A stretch of DNA of 64,000 bases, from positions 232,042 to 296,041 of the forward strand of contig JAKRSC010000024.1 in the NCBI GenBank assembly GCA_022402565.1, read 5' to 3'. A program made the translations under genes and the position numbers. Below the pieces are notes generated by a model. The model was not told the DNA's origin and searched no databases. It worked only from the letters and a program-made list of their open reading frames with translations. Source of the DNA: Hydrotalea sp. (lineage in GTDB: Bacteria > Bacteroidota > Bacteroidia > Chitinophagales > Chitinophagaceae). Each line of letters opens with the position of its first letter. Positions within the stretch are counted from its first letter, which is position 1. Below are positions 45,724-55,489 of the stretch, piece by piece.

Positions 45724-48279
45724 TTAGAGCCTGATTTGATCGCCAAAATACACGGCGTTCATGAACATTTTCCCAGTTCCTAACCAAAAAGCCCTGAAAT
45801 TGAGGTTATCAACCATGCTAATAACCCTTCCTCTTCCAACTGCATCAATATTAATGACAGCAGACTGCTTAATTAGGTTTTTATAACCTCTGTACATGTA
45901 ACCACTCAGCAAAGGCTGCTCAGTATACATAACTGGAGAATCGTACGGATTGTTATTCTGATCCATAAACAAGGTATTGCTTTTAAATACAGCAATGTCT
46001 GGACGATGATAACCCCATGCAATTGGATGTGTTAAATCCATTTTAGCTTCAAAAATAGAGCCTGTCATGTCTTTGGCCCTGATTTCATCACTACGCAGGT
46101 AGTAAGGTAAGTTGAGGGTTGTATCACGCTTTTCTTCAGCATTCCGGAACAATACGCGGGTAATACCCTGACGAGCCAAGAGCGCTGTAGCATCTTCAGT
46201 AGCTATTAAAGTGCCACCACCAGAAACCCATGCCCTGAGCTTTTCAAACTCTGGTTTGTCCCAGTCGCCGTAGCTTCCGCTTGGCATGATAATTACATTA
46301 TATCTATTTAATGAAATACTCCTAAAACGATTGGCATCTACAATGCTGACAGGAATTTGCATGCGAGTATCTAAGAAATGCCAAATTTCACCAACATCCA
46401 ATGCACTCGTGCCCACCCCTCCCATTAATAAAACAGATGGCTTTTTCACTTTCAAGAAACTGCCACTTCCTAAATCAATTCCTTTTGAAGATAAACCAGC
46501 GTTAATAGCATGAATTTGAATATTGGTAGATACCACTTCTTCCTGCAGGATCTTGTGTAATTGATCTGAAGAGATGGATTGTCCACTCACAGGTATTAAT
46601 ATGGAGCCATAACCAAGTGATAGTTTTTGTCCACTAATAGAAGTGGTTTCCAAAAGCTGGCTAGCTACTTTCGCTTGAATACCCCGGTTTTGCAGGCTAT
46701 GTAATAAACGAGGGGCATAAAAGTCCTCCCATGTAAATGCGTAGGCATAATTGCTTTTACCAAGCACTTCGCCTTTAGGTTGTTCGGCTGCAGTAACTGC
46801 TGTTCCTTTAGCAGCTTCCCAACCAGTGGTGAGCCCAGCGTAAGGCAAACCAAAAGCCAATGGAACGGTCCAAGCAGTTACATCGTAAAACAAGCTGTCC
46901 TTATAATCGAATGTTTTTTCGAAGATGGTTTTGATGAGTTTGAATTGAGGTTGTTGAGTTGGAACAAAATATGCCTCACCTGCTGGAAAGGTCTTTCCAT
47001 CTGCTTGCAAGTTTTGTTTCACTTGAAATACTTGAATTTGATGGCGCAACAGCATATCAATAAATATTTGCGTTCTGCTTTTATCTTTTGGTTCAGAAAA
47101 CACAAATGCTTTTGTTGTATACTGAGCAGCTTCTTTCTCCACATCTCTGAAAAAATCACGCTGATACTGCAGCAAATCCTTTCGCATAGACACCCCAGCG
47201 GCAATAGTTGATAAAGCAGTTACAAATTGGTTGCGAATAGTGAATTCGAAAGTGAGCACACCATTATCAGTTTCTTGAGCATGACCACGGCTACTTGCTT
47301 GTTCAAAGAGAATACCAATAGCGCCTTGAATATCTGGGTATGTAGACCCCTTACCATAATAGAAATCGTCGTAGCCTTCTTTTGTATAGTAAAATGAACC
47401 AATGCTATCTAATGAGAGGCCGTGAAAAGTAGCTATGCCTGCTGTGAGCTGCTGATTGCGAGCAGGTGTATTAGGGTTAACTCTACTAGGTACTCCTGGC
47501 TGAAAAAAGAAAGTTGCATTAGAACCCATTTCATGGTGATCGGTCAAGATGTTGGGTTTCCAGTGATGAAAGAACTTCAAGCGGTTTCTACTTTCCACAT
47601 GCTGCGCAGGAAGCCAATCGCGGTTTAAATCGAACCAGTAGTGATTGAATCTTCCGCCAGGCCATACTTCATTGAATTCACGCGCTTGCGGGTCTGTTAC
47701 AATCGTACTACTCTTGTGCATATTGGCCCAAGTTGCAAAACGATTCAATCCATCTGGGTTGAAACTAGGGTCTAATAAAATGACAGAGTTACGCAGCACT
47801 TGTTCAATTTGTGGGCCTTGAGCAGCTGCTAAATAATAAGCTGTTAAGAGAGCGGCATTGCTACCACTACTTTCGTTGCCATGTATGCTATGTCCGAGCA
47901 ACATCACCACAGGCATTTGTTCTGTGTTAGCAGATGATGCTGAGGGATCTTGCGACCAGCGAATGTGTTGTGAGCGAATACTTTCAAGGTTTTTGTGGTT
48001 ATCTGGATGCGTAATTACCAATGCCAATTGCTTACGCGACTCATATGAATTTCCCAAATATTCTAATTTGAAACGAGGAGAAGCTTTAGCCACAGCTTCC
48101 ATATACATAACCAACTTATCATGTGTAACATGCCATTGTCCTACTTCATGTCCAATAATTGAAGCTGGTGTAGGGACAGTTGGATCGTACTGCACATTAT
48201 TAGGCAGATAATAACTTAAAGGTTGTGCTTGTAGTTTGATAGAGATAAATACAAGCAAAGCGTATAAAATATGCTTCAT
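45724..48279 (-). CDS. Exported M14-family zinc carboxypeptidase
   Basis: An 851-residue protein from the ATG at 48279, which begins a signal peptide (KHILYALLVFISIKLQAQ); the open frame extends 30 codons upstream but with no signal-like reason to use them. The zinc ligands are HSIHGNE (His and Glu, about residue 128-134) and the later histidine in ILTDHHEMG (about 247), with NPDGLNR between. The C-terminal third, with the GGGTLIATEDA segment (about 690), resembles a glutamine-amidotransferase-like domain found behind M14 peptidases in this phylum. Acts outside the cytoplasm on peptides or cell wall. Confidence 0.88.
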   Translation of the reverse strand: MKHILYALLVFISIKLQAQPLSYYLPNNVQYDPTVPTPASIIGHEVGQWHVTHDKLVMYMEAVAKASPRFKLEYLGNSYESRKQLALVITHPDNHKNLESIRSQHIRWSQDPSASSANTEQMPVVMLLGHSIHGNESSGSNAALLTAYYLAAAQGPQIEQVLRNSVILLDPSFNPDGLNRFATWANMHKSSTIVTDPQAREFNEVWPGGRFNHYWFDLNRDWLPAQHVESRNRLKFFHHWKPNILTDHHEMGSNATFFFQPGVPSRVNPNTPARNQQLTAGIATFHGLSLDSIGSFYYTKEGYDDFYYGKGSTYPDIQGAIGILFEQASSRGHAQETDNGVLTFEFTIRNQFVTALSTIAAGVSMRKDLLQYQRDFFRDVEKEAAQYTTKAFVFSEPKDKSRTQIFIDMLLRHQIQVFQVKQNLQADGKTFPAGEAYFVPTQQPQFKLIKTIFEKTFDYKDSLFYDVTAWTVPLAFGLPYAGLTTGWEAAKGTAVTAAEQPKGEVLGKSNYAYAFTWEDFYAPRLLHSLQNRGIQAKVASQLLETTSISGQKLSLGYGSILIPVSGQSISSDQLHKILQEEVVSTNIQIHAINAGLSSKGIDLGSGSFLKVKKPSVLLMGGVGTSALDVGEIWHFLDTRMQIPVSIVDANRFRSISLNRYNVIIMPSGSYGDWDKPEFEKLRAWVSGGGTLIATEDATALLARQGITRVLFRNAEEKRDTTLNLPYYLRSDEIRAKDMTGSIFEAKMDLTHPIAWGYHRPDIAVFKSNTLFMDQNNNPYDSPVMYTEQPLLSGYMYRGYKNLIKQSAVINIDAVGRGRVISMVDNLNFRAFWLGTGKMFMNAVYFGDQIRL

Positions 48280-48626
48280 ACAAGGAAGAATTTTGGGAAA
48301 GATACAGATTGAAAAGAGAGAAAAAAACGAAAATGGATGAATGAGAAGAGGAAGCTGGGTTAATGGCATGTATTTTTTGATTTCCTAAAGATTCCCGTAT
48401 AGGAAGTTAGGAAGCAAGCTGTAATAATTGAAGTGAGCTTTAGTAGATTATCGCTGGAACAGAGTTAAATGTTAGAATACCTTTCAAAAGATATTTAAAA
48501 TAACGCTTTGGTTTTGTGATTTGGAATAGAGGGTGAATGCACTCTTTTAAAGAGATTCTTAAGTTACCTTACCCAGCCTTTATCAAAATAAAAATTGAAA
48601 CTAATGTTTACTTATACATCATTCAA
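48280..48626. other. Intergenic region between M14 carboxypeptidase and GH127 genes
   Basis: 347 bases without an open frame I would call a gene. GAAAGATA at 48297-48304 reads on the minus strand as TATCTTTC, one base off the -7 consensus, and could serve the carboxypeptidase gene. No convincing terminator for the GH127-like gene was found; a short CTCTT/AAGAG inverted repeat near 48551-48563 has too small a loop to trust. Confidence 0.5.
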
Positions 48627-50576
48627 CTACTTATTCATAATTTTTTCGAAAGTTACCTGTCTAAGAATTGATCCTGCCATTGGAACCAAATCGATAGATT
48701 CCCAACTCGTTTTATAAGAATTCCAAGATTTAATTCTGTATGTTGGATAAGACTTGGTCTCAAATTCTATAACATCAGACAATTTATACTGAGGCTGCTC
48801 TAAATTAATAGCTTTATAAGTGAGTTCTTTAAATTCGGGTAAACCAAAAGTTCGTGTTATAGTTTCTTTAGCTGAAATGGATTTACAAAATACTAATGGA
48901 CCAGCTTGTATATAAACTCCCCCATTCTCAGAATGACTAACAATTTTAGGAGGCATGGAAAATGTGACTTGAACTTCATCTTGTAGTTTCCATTTTTTTG
49001 AAATAATGATATATTCATTGTCTTCCAAATAAGGAACAGAAACATGGAAATCCCTCAATCCTTCTGGCTTTCTAATTTTCAATTGAAATGAAATAGGATT
49101 CAACAGCTTAATTTGAAAATTTATTACGCTATCAAATGGATAAGATGTATTGGCGAGTATCTGTACAGGTTGTCCCTGAAAAGTAGTTTTAAGGTCAGAA
49201 GGTCCCAATAATGTAGCAACTAATCCGGTACTATCTTTCATCCACATATTTTGTACATAATATGGAAATATTCGTCCAGCATTAGGCACACAACAAACGG
49301 CAGCTTCTTTATGAACTGGTGAATATCTGTATCTTGTTTGATGCGGGTCGGTAGTATCTCCATGCTTACCTCCATTTAATACAAAACTATCATCTGTTTT
49401 TAAGTAACAAATAGCACTGCTAGTAGGGTGCAAGGACCCAAGAGCAGCGTTAAAAAAAAGTTTTTCAGCTGCCTTTGCATGGGTAGCATTACCATTTAAC
49501 TGAAAAAGATATATCCAACTATGCATTAATTCGTGCAATGAACAATATTCATATCCTGTTTTCCAAGCATCTCCTTTCCTCCCCCCAATAAATTCATCTC
49601 CAACTGGCGCTCCTGATGGTGTAAGACAGCTTTTTACTTTATTTATAAATTTTTCTAAAGCATTAGAAAGTTCTGGTCGTTTAGTTACATAAGTTGCTAA
49701 AGCTACAGATCTAATATGTTCATAAGTGTGTACTCCATGTCCTAATAGTGGTAAACTATCGTTTAGGAGTTTGGATAATTGTGCATCTTCATTGATTTTG
49801 TGTTTGCTAAAATCTTCATATAAAAATACTCCATAATTTAAATACTCCTGGTTACCAGTCAAAATATACAAATCTGTGAGAATATCTGTAAACATGAGCC
49901 CGTGAGAAAGGCCACTCACATTCGGGTTGGTAGAATAAAAGGGGGTTGATTTATATTTAGGCCAGCTCTGCATGACCTCATGTACTGCTCTTTCTACAGC
50001 TTTCAATACGGTAGAATCTTTCTGATAAGCATACCAAGCAAGTAGGAATCTTAGGATAGTTGTTTTACTCCACAACTCCCCATTCTCATTATTAAATCGA
50101 TATCTTAAATCTGAATTATAAATTCCTATATAACCTGAACTATCTTGTGATGCCAAAATGTGTTTTACAAATGATGACGCTTTATGTATTGCATTTTGAT
50201 CTTGATTAACAATTGCAGATCTTAACAGTCCGTCTAACCAATTCCCTTGGGTTTCACTATTCCACCATAAAAACTGAACCTGCCAATCGCCACCATCTGA
50301 AATTGCTCCTAAACTTTTTGATTTCATATTAGGTGTTAATCGATTCCTAGCATAAATATCATCATCTACTATAAGGTCGGGCACAAGTTTATCTAAGTTG
50401 CCTGTAAATCCCATCAAATTTTTTCCAATTGCTTCTTTCAACCAACCCGTAGCCCTTATTTCCCCAATAGGAAGTGACTGTACTTGAAAATGAAGAGATT
50501 TAACTTCTGATTGAGCAACTATTTTTGCTTCAATAAAACCTGTAAAAAACGTTAGAAGAAATAATCGGTAAAACAT
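48627..50576 (-). CDS. GH127-like glycoside hydrolase (DUF1680, beta-L-arabinofuranosidase type)
   Basis: A 649-residue exported enzyme. I chose the ATG at 50576 because it starts a signal peptide (FYRLFLLTFFTGFIEAKIVAQ) and comes one base after the upstream stop; the open frame reaches back to 50627. An (alpha/alpha)6 barrel pattern is followed by beta domains. The zinc-cysteine site of GH127 seems kept: a glutamate two residues before a cysteine in YEYCSLHE and the pair CCVPNAGR. GH127 removes beta-L-arabinofuranose; related DUF1680 enzymes have other targets, so the sugar is uncertain. Last gene of the AraC-linked locus. Confidence 0.82.
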   Translation of the reverse strand: MFYRLFLLTFFTGFIEAKIVAQSEVKSLHFQVQSLPIGEIRATGWLKEAIGKNLMGFTGNLDKLVPDLIVDDDIYARNRLTPNMKSKSLGAISDGGDWQVQFLWWNSETQGNWLDGLLRSAIVNQDQNAIHKASSFVKHILASQDSSGYIGIYNSDLRYRFNNENGELWSKTTILRFLLAWYAYQKDSTVLKAVERAVHEVMQSWPKYKSTPFYSTNPNVSGLSHGLMFTDILTDLYILTGNQEYLNYGVFLYEDFSKHKINEDAQLSKLLNDSLPLLGHGVHTYEHIRSVALATYVTKRPELSNALEKFINKVKSCLTPSGAPVGDEFIGGRKGDAWKTGYEYCSLHELMHSWIYLFQLNGNATHAKAAEKLFFNAALGSLHPTSSAICYLKTDDSFVLNGGKHGDTTDPHQTRYRYSPVHKEAAVCCVPNAGRIFPYYVQNMWMKDSTGLVATLLGPSDLKTTFQGQPVQILANTSYPFDSVINFQIKLLNPISFQLKIRKPEGLRDFHVSVPYLEDNEYIIISKKWKLQDEVQVTFSMPPKIVSHSENGGVYIQAGPLVFCKSISAKETITRTFGLPEFKELTYKAINLEQPQYKLSDVIEFETKSYPTYRIKSWNSYKTSWESIDLVPMAGSILRQVTFEKIMNK

Positions 50577-50577
50577 A

Positions 50578-52713
50578 TTATTTAAAAAATGTGTGATCAA
50601 ATGAAGGAAAAGAGGGCTTACAACCATTTATCAATAAATCTCCATTATTTCTTTGTGAAACCTCAATAATCTTGTCTCCATTTCTAATAGTAGCTTTTTT
50701 TATTTGTGGCAAACCTTGCACATAGGTAGCATTGGCAGGATTAACAGGATAAAATCCAAGCATTGAAAATATATACCATGCACTCATTTGTCCACAATCA
50801 TCATTTCCAATCAGACCATTTGGAGCAGGCTTATAGAAATTTTGACAAATACTGGCAATTATTTTTTTCCCTTTATCAGGATTACGAGTGAACGCATATA
50901 AATAAGCTACATGATGGCTTGGTTCATTACCATGCGCGTATTGTCCAATCATAGCCTCCTGACCCAAATGCTTTTGAGGATTTAGACTTGGGGTACTAAA
51001 AAAAAGATCTAGTTGCTTTTCGAACGCATCCACTCCTCCTAATAAATCTTGCAGCCCTTTTACGTCGTATTGAGCAGGTGTCCAAAAATATTGCCATGCA
51101 TTTGCCTCGGTATAATCACCCGGATTATTCATTGGGGAAGTTGCAATAAGAGGGTTGAAAGAACTTCGCCACTCACCTTTACTATTTTTACCCTGCATAT
51201 GACGCGTTTGTGGGTTGAAAAGATTTTTATAGTAAAGCGATCGTTTTGAATACAAATTATATAGAGAATCTGCAAAAATATGTTTGGCAAAAAGTGATAT
51301 TGCATAATCATCAACTCCGTGCTCTAAGGTGCGTGATACAGACTCATCCCTTAAGCTATCAAACGGATAGTAACCATATCGGTTTAGAAGTTCAAAGTTG
51401 CTGTTTATATGGCTTGAAGTTGTGCTTTTAATCATTTCATTAAAGGCCATTTTTGAATCAAAACCCTTGAAGCCTTTCATGAAAGCATCAGTTATAACTG
51501 GGATAGAATGATTGCCAATCATACAATAATTATCTTGTCCCCATGCAGTCCAAATAGGTAAAAATCCAGCCCTCAAACTATGTTGAACCATACTATTGAT
51601 GAAGTCATCTACCATTTCGGGTACAAGTATTGTGTATAATGGATGAGCTGCTCTGTAGGTATCCCATAAAGAAAAAGTTGAATAATATGCCCCTGAGGTT
51701 GATTTACTTCGATAAATCTTATCATCAGGACCTCTATAAGTGCCATCAACATCAGCTATGTTTGATGGCTGTAAAAACAATCGATATAAAGCTGAATAAA
51801 AAGTTTTCTTAGTATCATTAGATGCATCAATATCTATTCGGCTAAGGTATTTATTCCATTTTTTGTCTGCTTCATTAACAATTTTTTCAAAATCCCAATG
51901 TGCCAGTTCAGCAGCAAGATTTTTTTTAGCTCCCACTACTCCAACTGTTGAAAGAGCGATTTTAGTTATCAATGTACTATTATCATTTTTAAAGAGTACT
52001 GTATAGCTAGGTGCTTTATCTTTTTTTCCTCGTGGTAAAGTATCAACATCTATAAAAGGTTGGTTGAATTGAATGGTAAAGAAATATTTTCTCTCAACCC
52101 AATTACGAGTTCGACAATAGCCAGTAATGGTATTATTATTTTCAAAAGTGATTTCACTTTCTAATACCAAACTATCAGTAAGAAAACGAAGACCATGTTG
52201 AAAATCAATCAGCAAAAGTTTTTCTCCACTTACTGGATAGCTGTATCTATGAAGTGCTACTCTTTCGGTACATGTTAGCTCTACCTTTACATCATTGGCT
52301 AGTGTAACAGTATAATAACCCGGTCTTGCCTTTTCTGTAGACTTAACATAGCCAGTAGAAAATGTAGTTATACCTCTTTTTGTAAATGGCTGAATTAAGA
52401 TATCTCCAAACTCATTAATACCAGTTCCACTTGCTCTTGTTTGCGAAAACCCCATAATTACAGAGTCTTTAAACTGATAGCCACTTGTATAATCCCATCC
52501 TTCATCTCTATTATCTGGACCTGGCTGAACCATGCCAAAAGGTAAAGAAGGTCCAGGATAGGTATGACCAGTACCATCTGTTCCTATAAACGGATCAACA
52601 TAATTTGTATATGTATTATTTAATGATATACGCTTAGTATTACATGAATTCTGTAAACCAAATGAGATGAAAACTAAGCAAAGCTTTGCGACCCAATTTT
52701 TACTATAAATCAT
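50578..52713 (-). CDS. GH92-family alpha-mannosidase-like lipoprotein
   Basis: A 711-residue protein with a lipobox-type signal (LQNSC, cysteine near residue 24) and the GH92 layout: N-terminal beta-sandwich starting YVDPFIGTDGTGHTYPGP, then an (alpha/alpha)6 domain. GQDNYCMIGNHS, GEWRSSFNPL and the C-terminal GNDDCGQMSAWYIFSMLGFYPVNP are hallmark segments. GH92 enzymes are calcium-dependent exo-alpha-mannosidases acting mainly on alpha-1,2/1,3/1,4 links. As a lipoprotein it is probably in the periplasm or on the surface. It overlaps the upstream TIM-barrel gene by four bases. Confidence 0.9.
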   Translation of the reverse strand: MIYSKNWVAKLCLVFISFGLQNSCNTKRISLNNTYTNYVDPFIGTDGTGHTYPGPSLPFGMVQPGPDNRDEGWDYTSGYQFKDSVIMGFSQTRASGTGINEFGDILIQPFTKRGITTFSTGYVKSTEKARPGYYTVTLANDVKVELTCTERVALHRYSYPVSGEKLLLIDFQHGLRFLTDSLVLESEITFENNNTITGYCRTRNWVERKYFFTIQFNQPFIDVDTLPRGKKDKAPSYTVLFKNDNSTLITKIALSTVGVVGAKKNLAAELAHWDFEKIVNEADKKWNKYLSRIDIDASNDTKKTFYSALYRLFLQPSNIADVDGTYRGPDDKIYRSKSTSGAYYSTFSLWDTYRAAHPLYTILVPEMVDDFINSMVQHSLRAGFLPIWTAWGQDNYCMIGNHSIPVITDAFMKGFKGFDSKMAFNEMIKSTTSSHINSNFELLNRYGYYPFDSLRDESVSRTLEHGVDDYAISLFAKHIFADSLYNLYSKRSLYYKNLFNPQTRHMQGKNSKGEWRSSFNPLIATSPMNNPGDYTEANAWQYFWTPAQYDVKGLQDLLGGVDAFEKQLDLFFSTPSLNPQKHLGQEAMIGQYAHGNEPSHHVAYLYAFTRNPDKGKKIIASICQNFYKPAPNGLIGNDDCGQMSAWYIFSMLGFYPVNPANATYVQGLPQIKKATIRNGDKIIEVSQRNNGDLLINGCKPSFPSFDHTFFK

Positions 52714-53552
52714 TCACTTTTTTTTAAATGAGTTTGGAGGTAGTGCTTCATATCTAAATTAACCTGCCACTGACTTGCAAGTGGCTTCTGGGTAAATGGT
52801 TCAACTGGCATGTATGGAAATGGTCCAAATTCTGGTGTGATAGTAAAGAAAAAATTACCTATCGAAATTTGATGACTTAAAATCCTATTCCACCATTGCA
52901 AATATTTTTCTAGATGTGAAGACCACTCTTGAGCAAAAGGATGATTGACTTGTGGAGACTGGCTAAACCCTACTCTAGCATGTAAGTGTTTTACATTAGG
53001 AATAATTTTATTAATACCTTTTTCTTGACCTTCTAACATGCTTTCACTTACTACACAGAAGTGAGAGAAATCAGCAGTAAGTTTTAAATCTGGAAATTCA
53101 TCAAGATAATGGACTAACGTAGCTAGATGAAAAGAAAATGTTCCTCGATGTGTTTCATGTAAAATATCTATCCTTTCTGTGAATGATAATTTTTCATATT
53201 CATGAATTATTCTACAGTTTTCAGCAAATGAAAAAAAATCTTTTCCTGTATGAGCATTGATGAAATCTGGTCTGCAAGAAATAAGAAGATGTAAATTTTG
53301 CAAATCCTTTTTTATATACTCTTCAAAATCCTCTTGTTGATAAGGCGTTATATGCTGAAGAACCCATATAAAATCAGGATCCCTTTGCTTTTGCTCATTA
53401 ACTGCATTAAAAAAATCGATTCTTTTATTTTCATCACCTGGAGGTAAATACAATTCAATACCATGATATCCTGCTTGTACTACCATGTTAATAAACTCAT
53501 TTGGTGAAAGGTGTTCGTATCCCCAATATGGTGCCAGAAATTTCAAAGTCAT
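52710..53552 (-). CDS. TIM-barrel sugar-phosphate isomerase/epimerase-like protein
   Basis: A 280-residue cytoplasmic protein of the AP-endonuclease-2/xylose-isomerase TIM-barrel family. The ATG at 53552 is preferred over a TTG three codons earlier. Landmarks are GYHGIELYLPPGDE (about 30), FINAHTGKDFF (about 93), the ILHETHRGTFSF segment (about 127), TADFSHFCVV (about 155) and KHLHARVG (about 182), which supply the usual His/Glu/Asp metal ligands. It likely isomerises or epimerises a sugar or polyol handled by this locus. Overlaps the GH92 gene by four bases; 58 bases after the PhyH-like gene. Confidence 0.82.
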   Translation of the reverse strand: MTLKFLAPYWGYEHLSPNEFINMVVQAGYHGIELYLPPGDENKRIDFFNAVNEQKQRDPDFIWVLQHITPYQQEDFEEYIKKDLQNLHLLISCRPDFINAHTGKDFFSFAENCRIIHEYEKLSFTERIDILHETHRGTFSFHLATLVHYLDEFPDLKLTADFSHFCVVSESMLEGQEKGINKIIPNVKHLHARVGFSQSPQVNHPFAQEWSSHLEKYLQWWNRILSHQISIGNFFFTITPEFGPFPYMPVEPFTQKPLASQWQVNLDMKHYLQTHLKKSE

Positions 53553-53610
53553 AACAATCAAATTTCATTTGAATTAAAAGCAGTTAGTTAGAAGAATAAT
53601 TGGATGCTGA

Positions 53611-54432
53611 TTATGTAAGTATAGGATTCAAGGGAGTATCAATAATTTCACCAACAATCGCGCCTGGGCACCATGTATTCCAATCATTTACTTGGTTCTC
53701 ATTTTCGGGTTGTTTTAATCGCATAGATTCATCCATATAAATAATTGTCATAACCTTACGCATGTGTTCAGTTTGATTTGCGCCTGCTCTATGGAACACC
53801 CACCCACTATGAAAGCTTACTTCACCTAACTCAAACGGCTCAATTACATGCTTAAAATTGGTTATTCGCAATCGTTTTTGTATTTTCTCTTCGCTATCAT
53901 CACCAATTTCTAAATCTCTACCCTCAGTAATTATATGGCTTCCAGCACTAAATTCTAAAGGGCCCATCTCAGGCATAATTGCTTGTAATGGAATCCAGGC
54001 TGTTGCGGTTTTATCTGAATTAAGCGGCCAATAATATTGATCTGCGTGCCATGGTGTTATTCCACCACCAGGTTCTTTAAATAAAGCTTGGTCGTGATAC
54101 AAACGACACCCAGAGCATTGCATAAGATCTGCTGCTAACCTTGCTATACGCTTACTAAATACCAGATATTTGATACTTTCATCATGTTGCCAGAGATTAA
54201 ATAATTGTAAAAATGCTTTTTGATAAGTAGTACGGTCCTTAAATTCCCTAGTTTCAGTATTCAACCTGTTTACACATGAAGTTATAACTTCATTAAAATA
54301 ATAGCAAGTCTCTTCATTTAAGACGCCTTTTAACTTAATAAATCGATTGTCATTGTAAAAGGTTTTCTCTTCCGAACTTAGTTGATAAGGAGTTTCAAGA
54401 AAAGTTTGTATTTCTTTAGGTATTTTGTACAT
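53611..54432 (-). CDS. Phytanoyl-CoA dioxygenase (PhyH) family oxygenase
   Basis: A 273-residue Fe(II)/2-oxoglutarate oxygenase-like protein. An in-frame ATG at 54465 is an alternative start. The facial triad is visible as HADQYYWPL (His and Asp, about 127-129) and a distal histidine in SGWVFHRAGAN (about 213), and an arginine follows for 2-oxoglutarate. PhyH-family proteins hydroxylate many kinds of small molecules, including in natural-product and sugar metabolism, so the name does not imply phytanate. It leads the minus-strand operon opposite the AraC regulator. Confidence 0.82.
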   Translation of the reverse strand: MYKIPKEIQTFLETPYQLSSEEKTFYNDNRFIKLKGVLNEETCYYFNEVITSCVNRLNTETREFKDRTTYQKAFLQLFNLWQHDESIKYLVFSKRIARLAADLMQCSGCRLYHDQALFKEPGGGITPWHADQYYWPLNSDKTATAWIPLQAIMPEMGPLEFSAGSHIITEGRDLEIGDDSEEKIQKRLRITNFKHVIEPFELGEVSFHSGWVFHRAGANQTEHMRKVMTIIYMDESMRLKQPENENQVNDWNTWCPGAIVGEIIDTPLNPILT

Positions 54433-54490
54433 AAAAGAGATTTTCCCAAAATTGGAGCGGTTCATCAAACTATTCTACTACAATAAATGA

Positions 54491-54551
54491 CATTTATAAT
54501 ACTATTCGGAATTATTTATGAGTATTTTACACTTAATAATTCTTATAAATG
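54491..54551. repeat. Perfect 9-base inverted repeat in the AraC divergent promoter region
   Basis: CATTTATAA at 54491-54499 is mirrored by TTATAAATG at 54543-54551, the second arm covering the araC-like start codon. Spacer is 43 bases. It lies in the control region shared by the regulator and the PhyH-led operon, so it may be an operator, but the arms are AT-rich and could arise by chance. Confidence 0.35.
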
Positions 54552-55400
54552 CGCTTACAATTAGAAAGAACAGGTCAGTTACCCGGACAAAAAAAATGGC
54601 ATTGTTACTCCATCACGTTGCCTTCTTTTGAGCTTTATTGGCATAATCATGAAGCCTATGAACTTACTTTTATTTATGCAGGATATGGAAAAAGATTAGT
54701 AGGAGACAATATTGCTTACTTTAAAAAGGGCGATTTGGTTTTGCTCGGTCCTTACCTTCCACATTCATGGGTAAGTGATATAACTTGCCCGCAACCTGTA
54801 CAAGCTTTTGTATTACAATTATCTCCAGACTTCTTAGAGTTACTGATACAAATTCCTGGAATGGATGATTTACAACAACTTTTAAAAGCAGCAAAATTTG
54901 GGCTATGTTTAAACGACAAGAAATCAATTGTATATTCATTTCTAAAAGAACTTGAAGGGGCAAATCCATCTATCATATCGAATGCTAAATTGCTTCTACT
55001 TTTCAATAAATTATGCAGTCTCAAACAAAGTAAATTAGCTAGTGATGTTTATTGTAATATGCCGAGTAATGGCTTAATGCTTTCAAGACTCAATAAGGTA
55101 TTACAATGGCTAAATAATAATTTTACAAACCCAAACCTTCAACTCTCAAATGCTGCGAACTTATTGCATATGCAAGAAAGTGCCTTTTCAAAGTTTTTTA
55201 AGAAACATACTGGACAAACATTTACAAGTTTCTTAAATGAATTAAGAATTACTAATGCCTGTCGTCTTTTAGTTGAAACCGATGAAGCCATTGCATTGAT
55301 TGCTTACACCTGCGGTTTTGGAAATATTAGCTATTTCAATCGAACATTCCTTTCAAAAAGAGGAATTACACCAAAGGAATACAGAAAAAGGTACAATTGA
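54549..55400 (+). CDS. AraC-family transcriptional regulator
   Basis: A 283-residue regulator with an N-terminal cupin-like ligand domain (YWHNHEAYELTFIYAGYGKRLVGD, about 31-55, then LVLLGPYLPHSW near 70) and a C-terminal double helix-turn-helix (about 183-283) ending with the classic ISYFNRTFLSKRGITPKEYRKRY signature. It faces away from the PhyH-TIM-GH92-GH127 operon across an 80-base region and almost certainly controls it in response to a sugar or its product. The ligand is unknown. Confidence 0.92.
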   Translation: MRLQLERTGQLPGQKKWHCYSITLPSFELYWHNHEAYELTFIYAGYGKRLVGDNIAYFKKGDLVLLGPYLPHSWVSDITCPQPVQAFVLQLSPDFLELLIQIPGMDDLQQLLKAAKFGLCLNDKKSIVYSFLKELEGANPSIISNAKLLLLFNKLCSLKQSKLASDVYCNMPSNGLMLSRLNKVLQWLNNNFTNPNLQLSNAANLLHMQESAFSKFFKKHTGQTFTSFLNELRITNACRLLVETDEAIALIAYTCGFGNISYFNRTFLSKRGITPKEYRKRYN

Positions 55401-55489
55401 TGACTTGATGTAAATTTAATTCAATGAATATTACTTAAAATGACCTTTTTATAAATTTTACATTTAGATTCAGAAATTAATAAAAATAT

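Noticed and set aside
46780-47211. Plus-strand open frame of 143 codons
   Set aside because: It lies wholly antisense within the M14 carboxypeptidase gene, has no recognisable domain and an odd composition.
47858-48211. Plus-strand open frame of 117 codons
   Set aside because: Antisense shadow of the signal-peptide and zinc-site coding part of the M14 gene.
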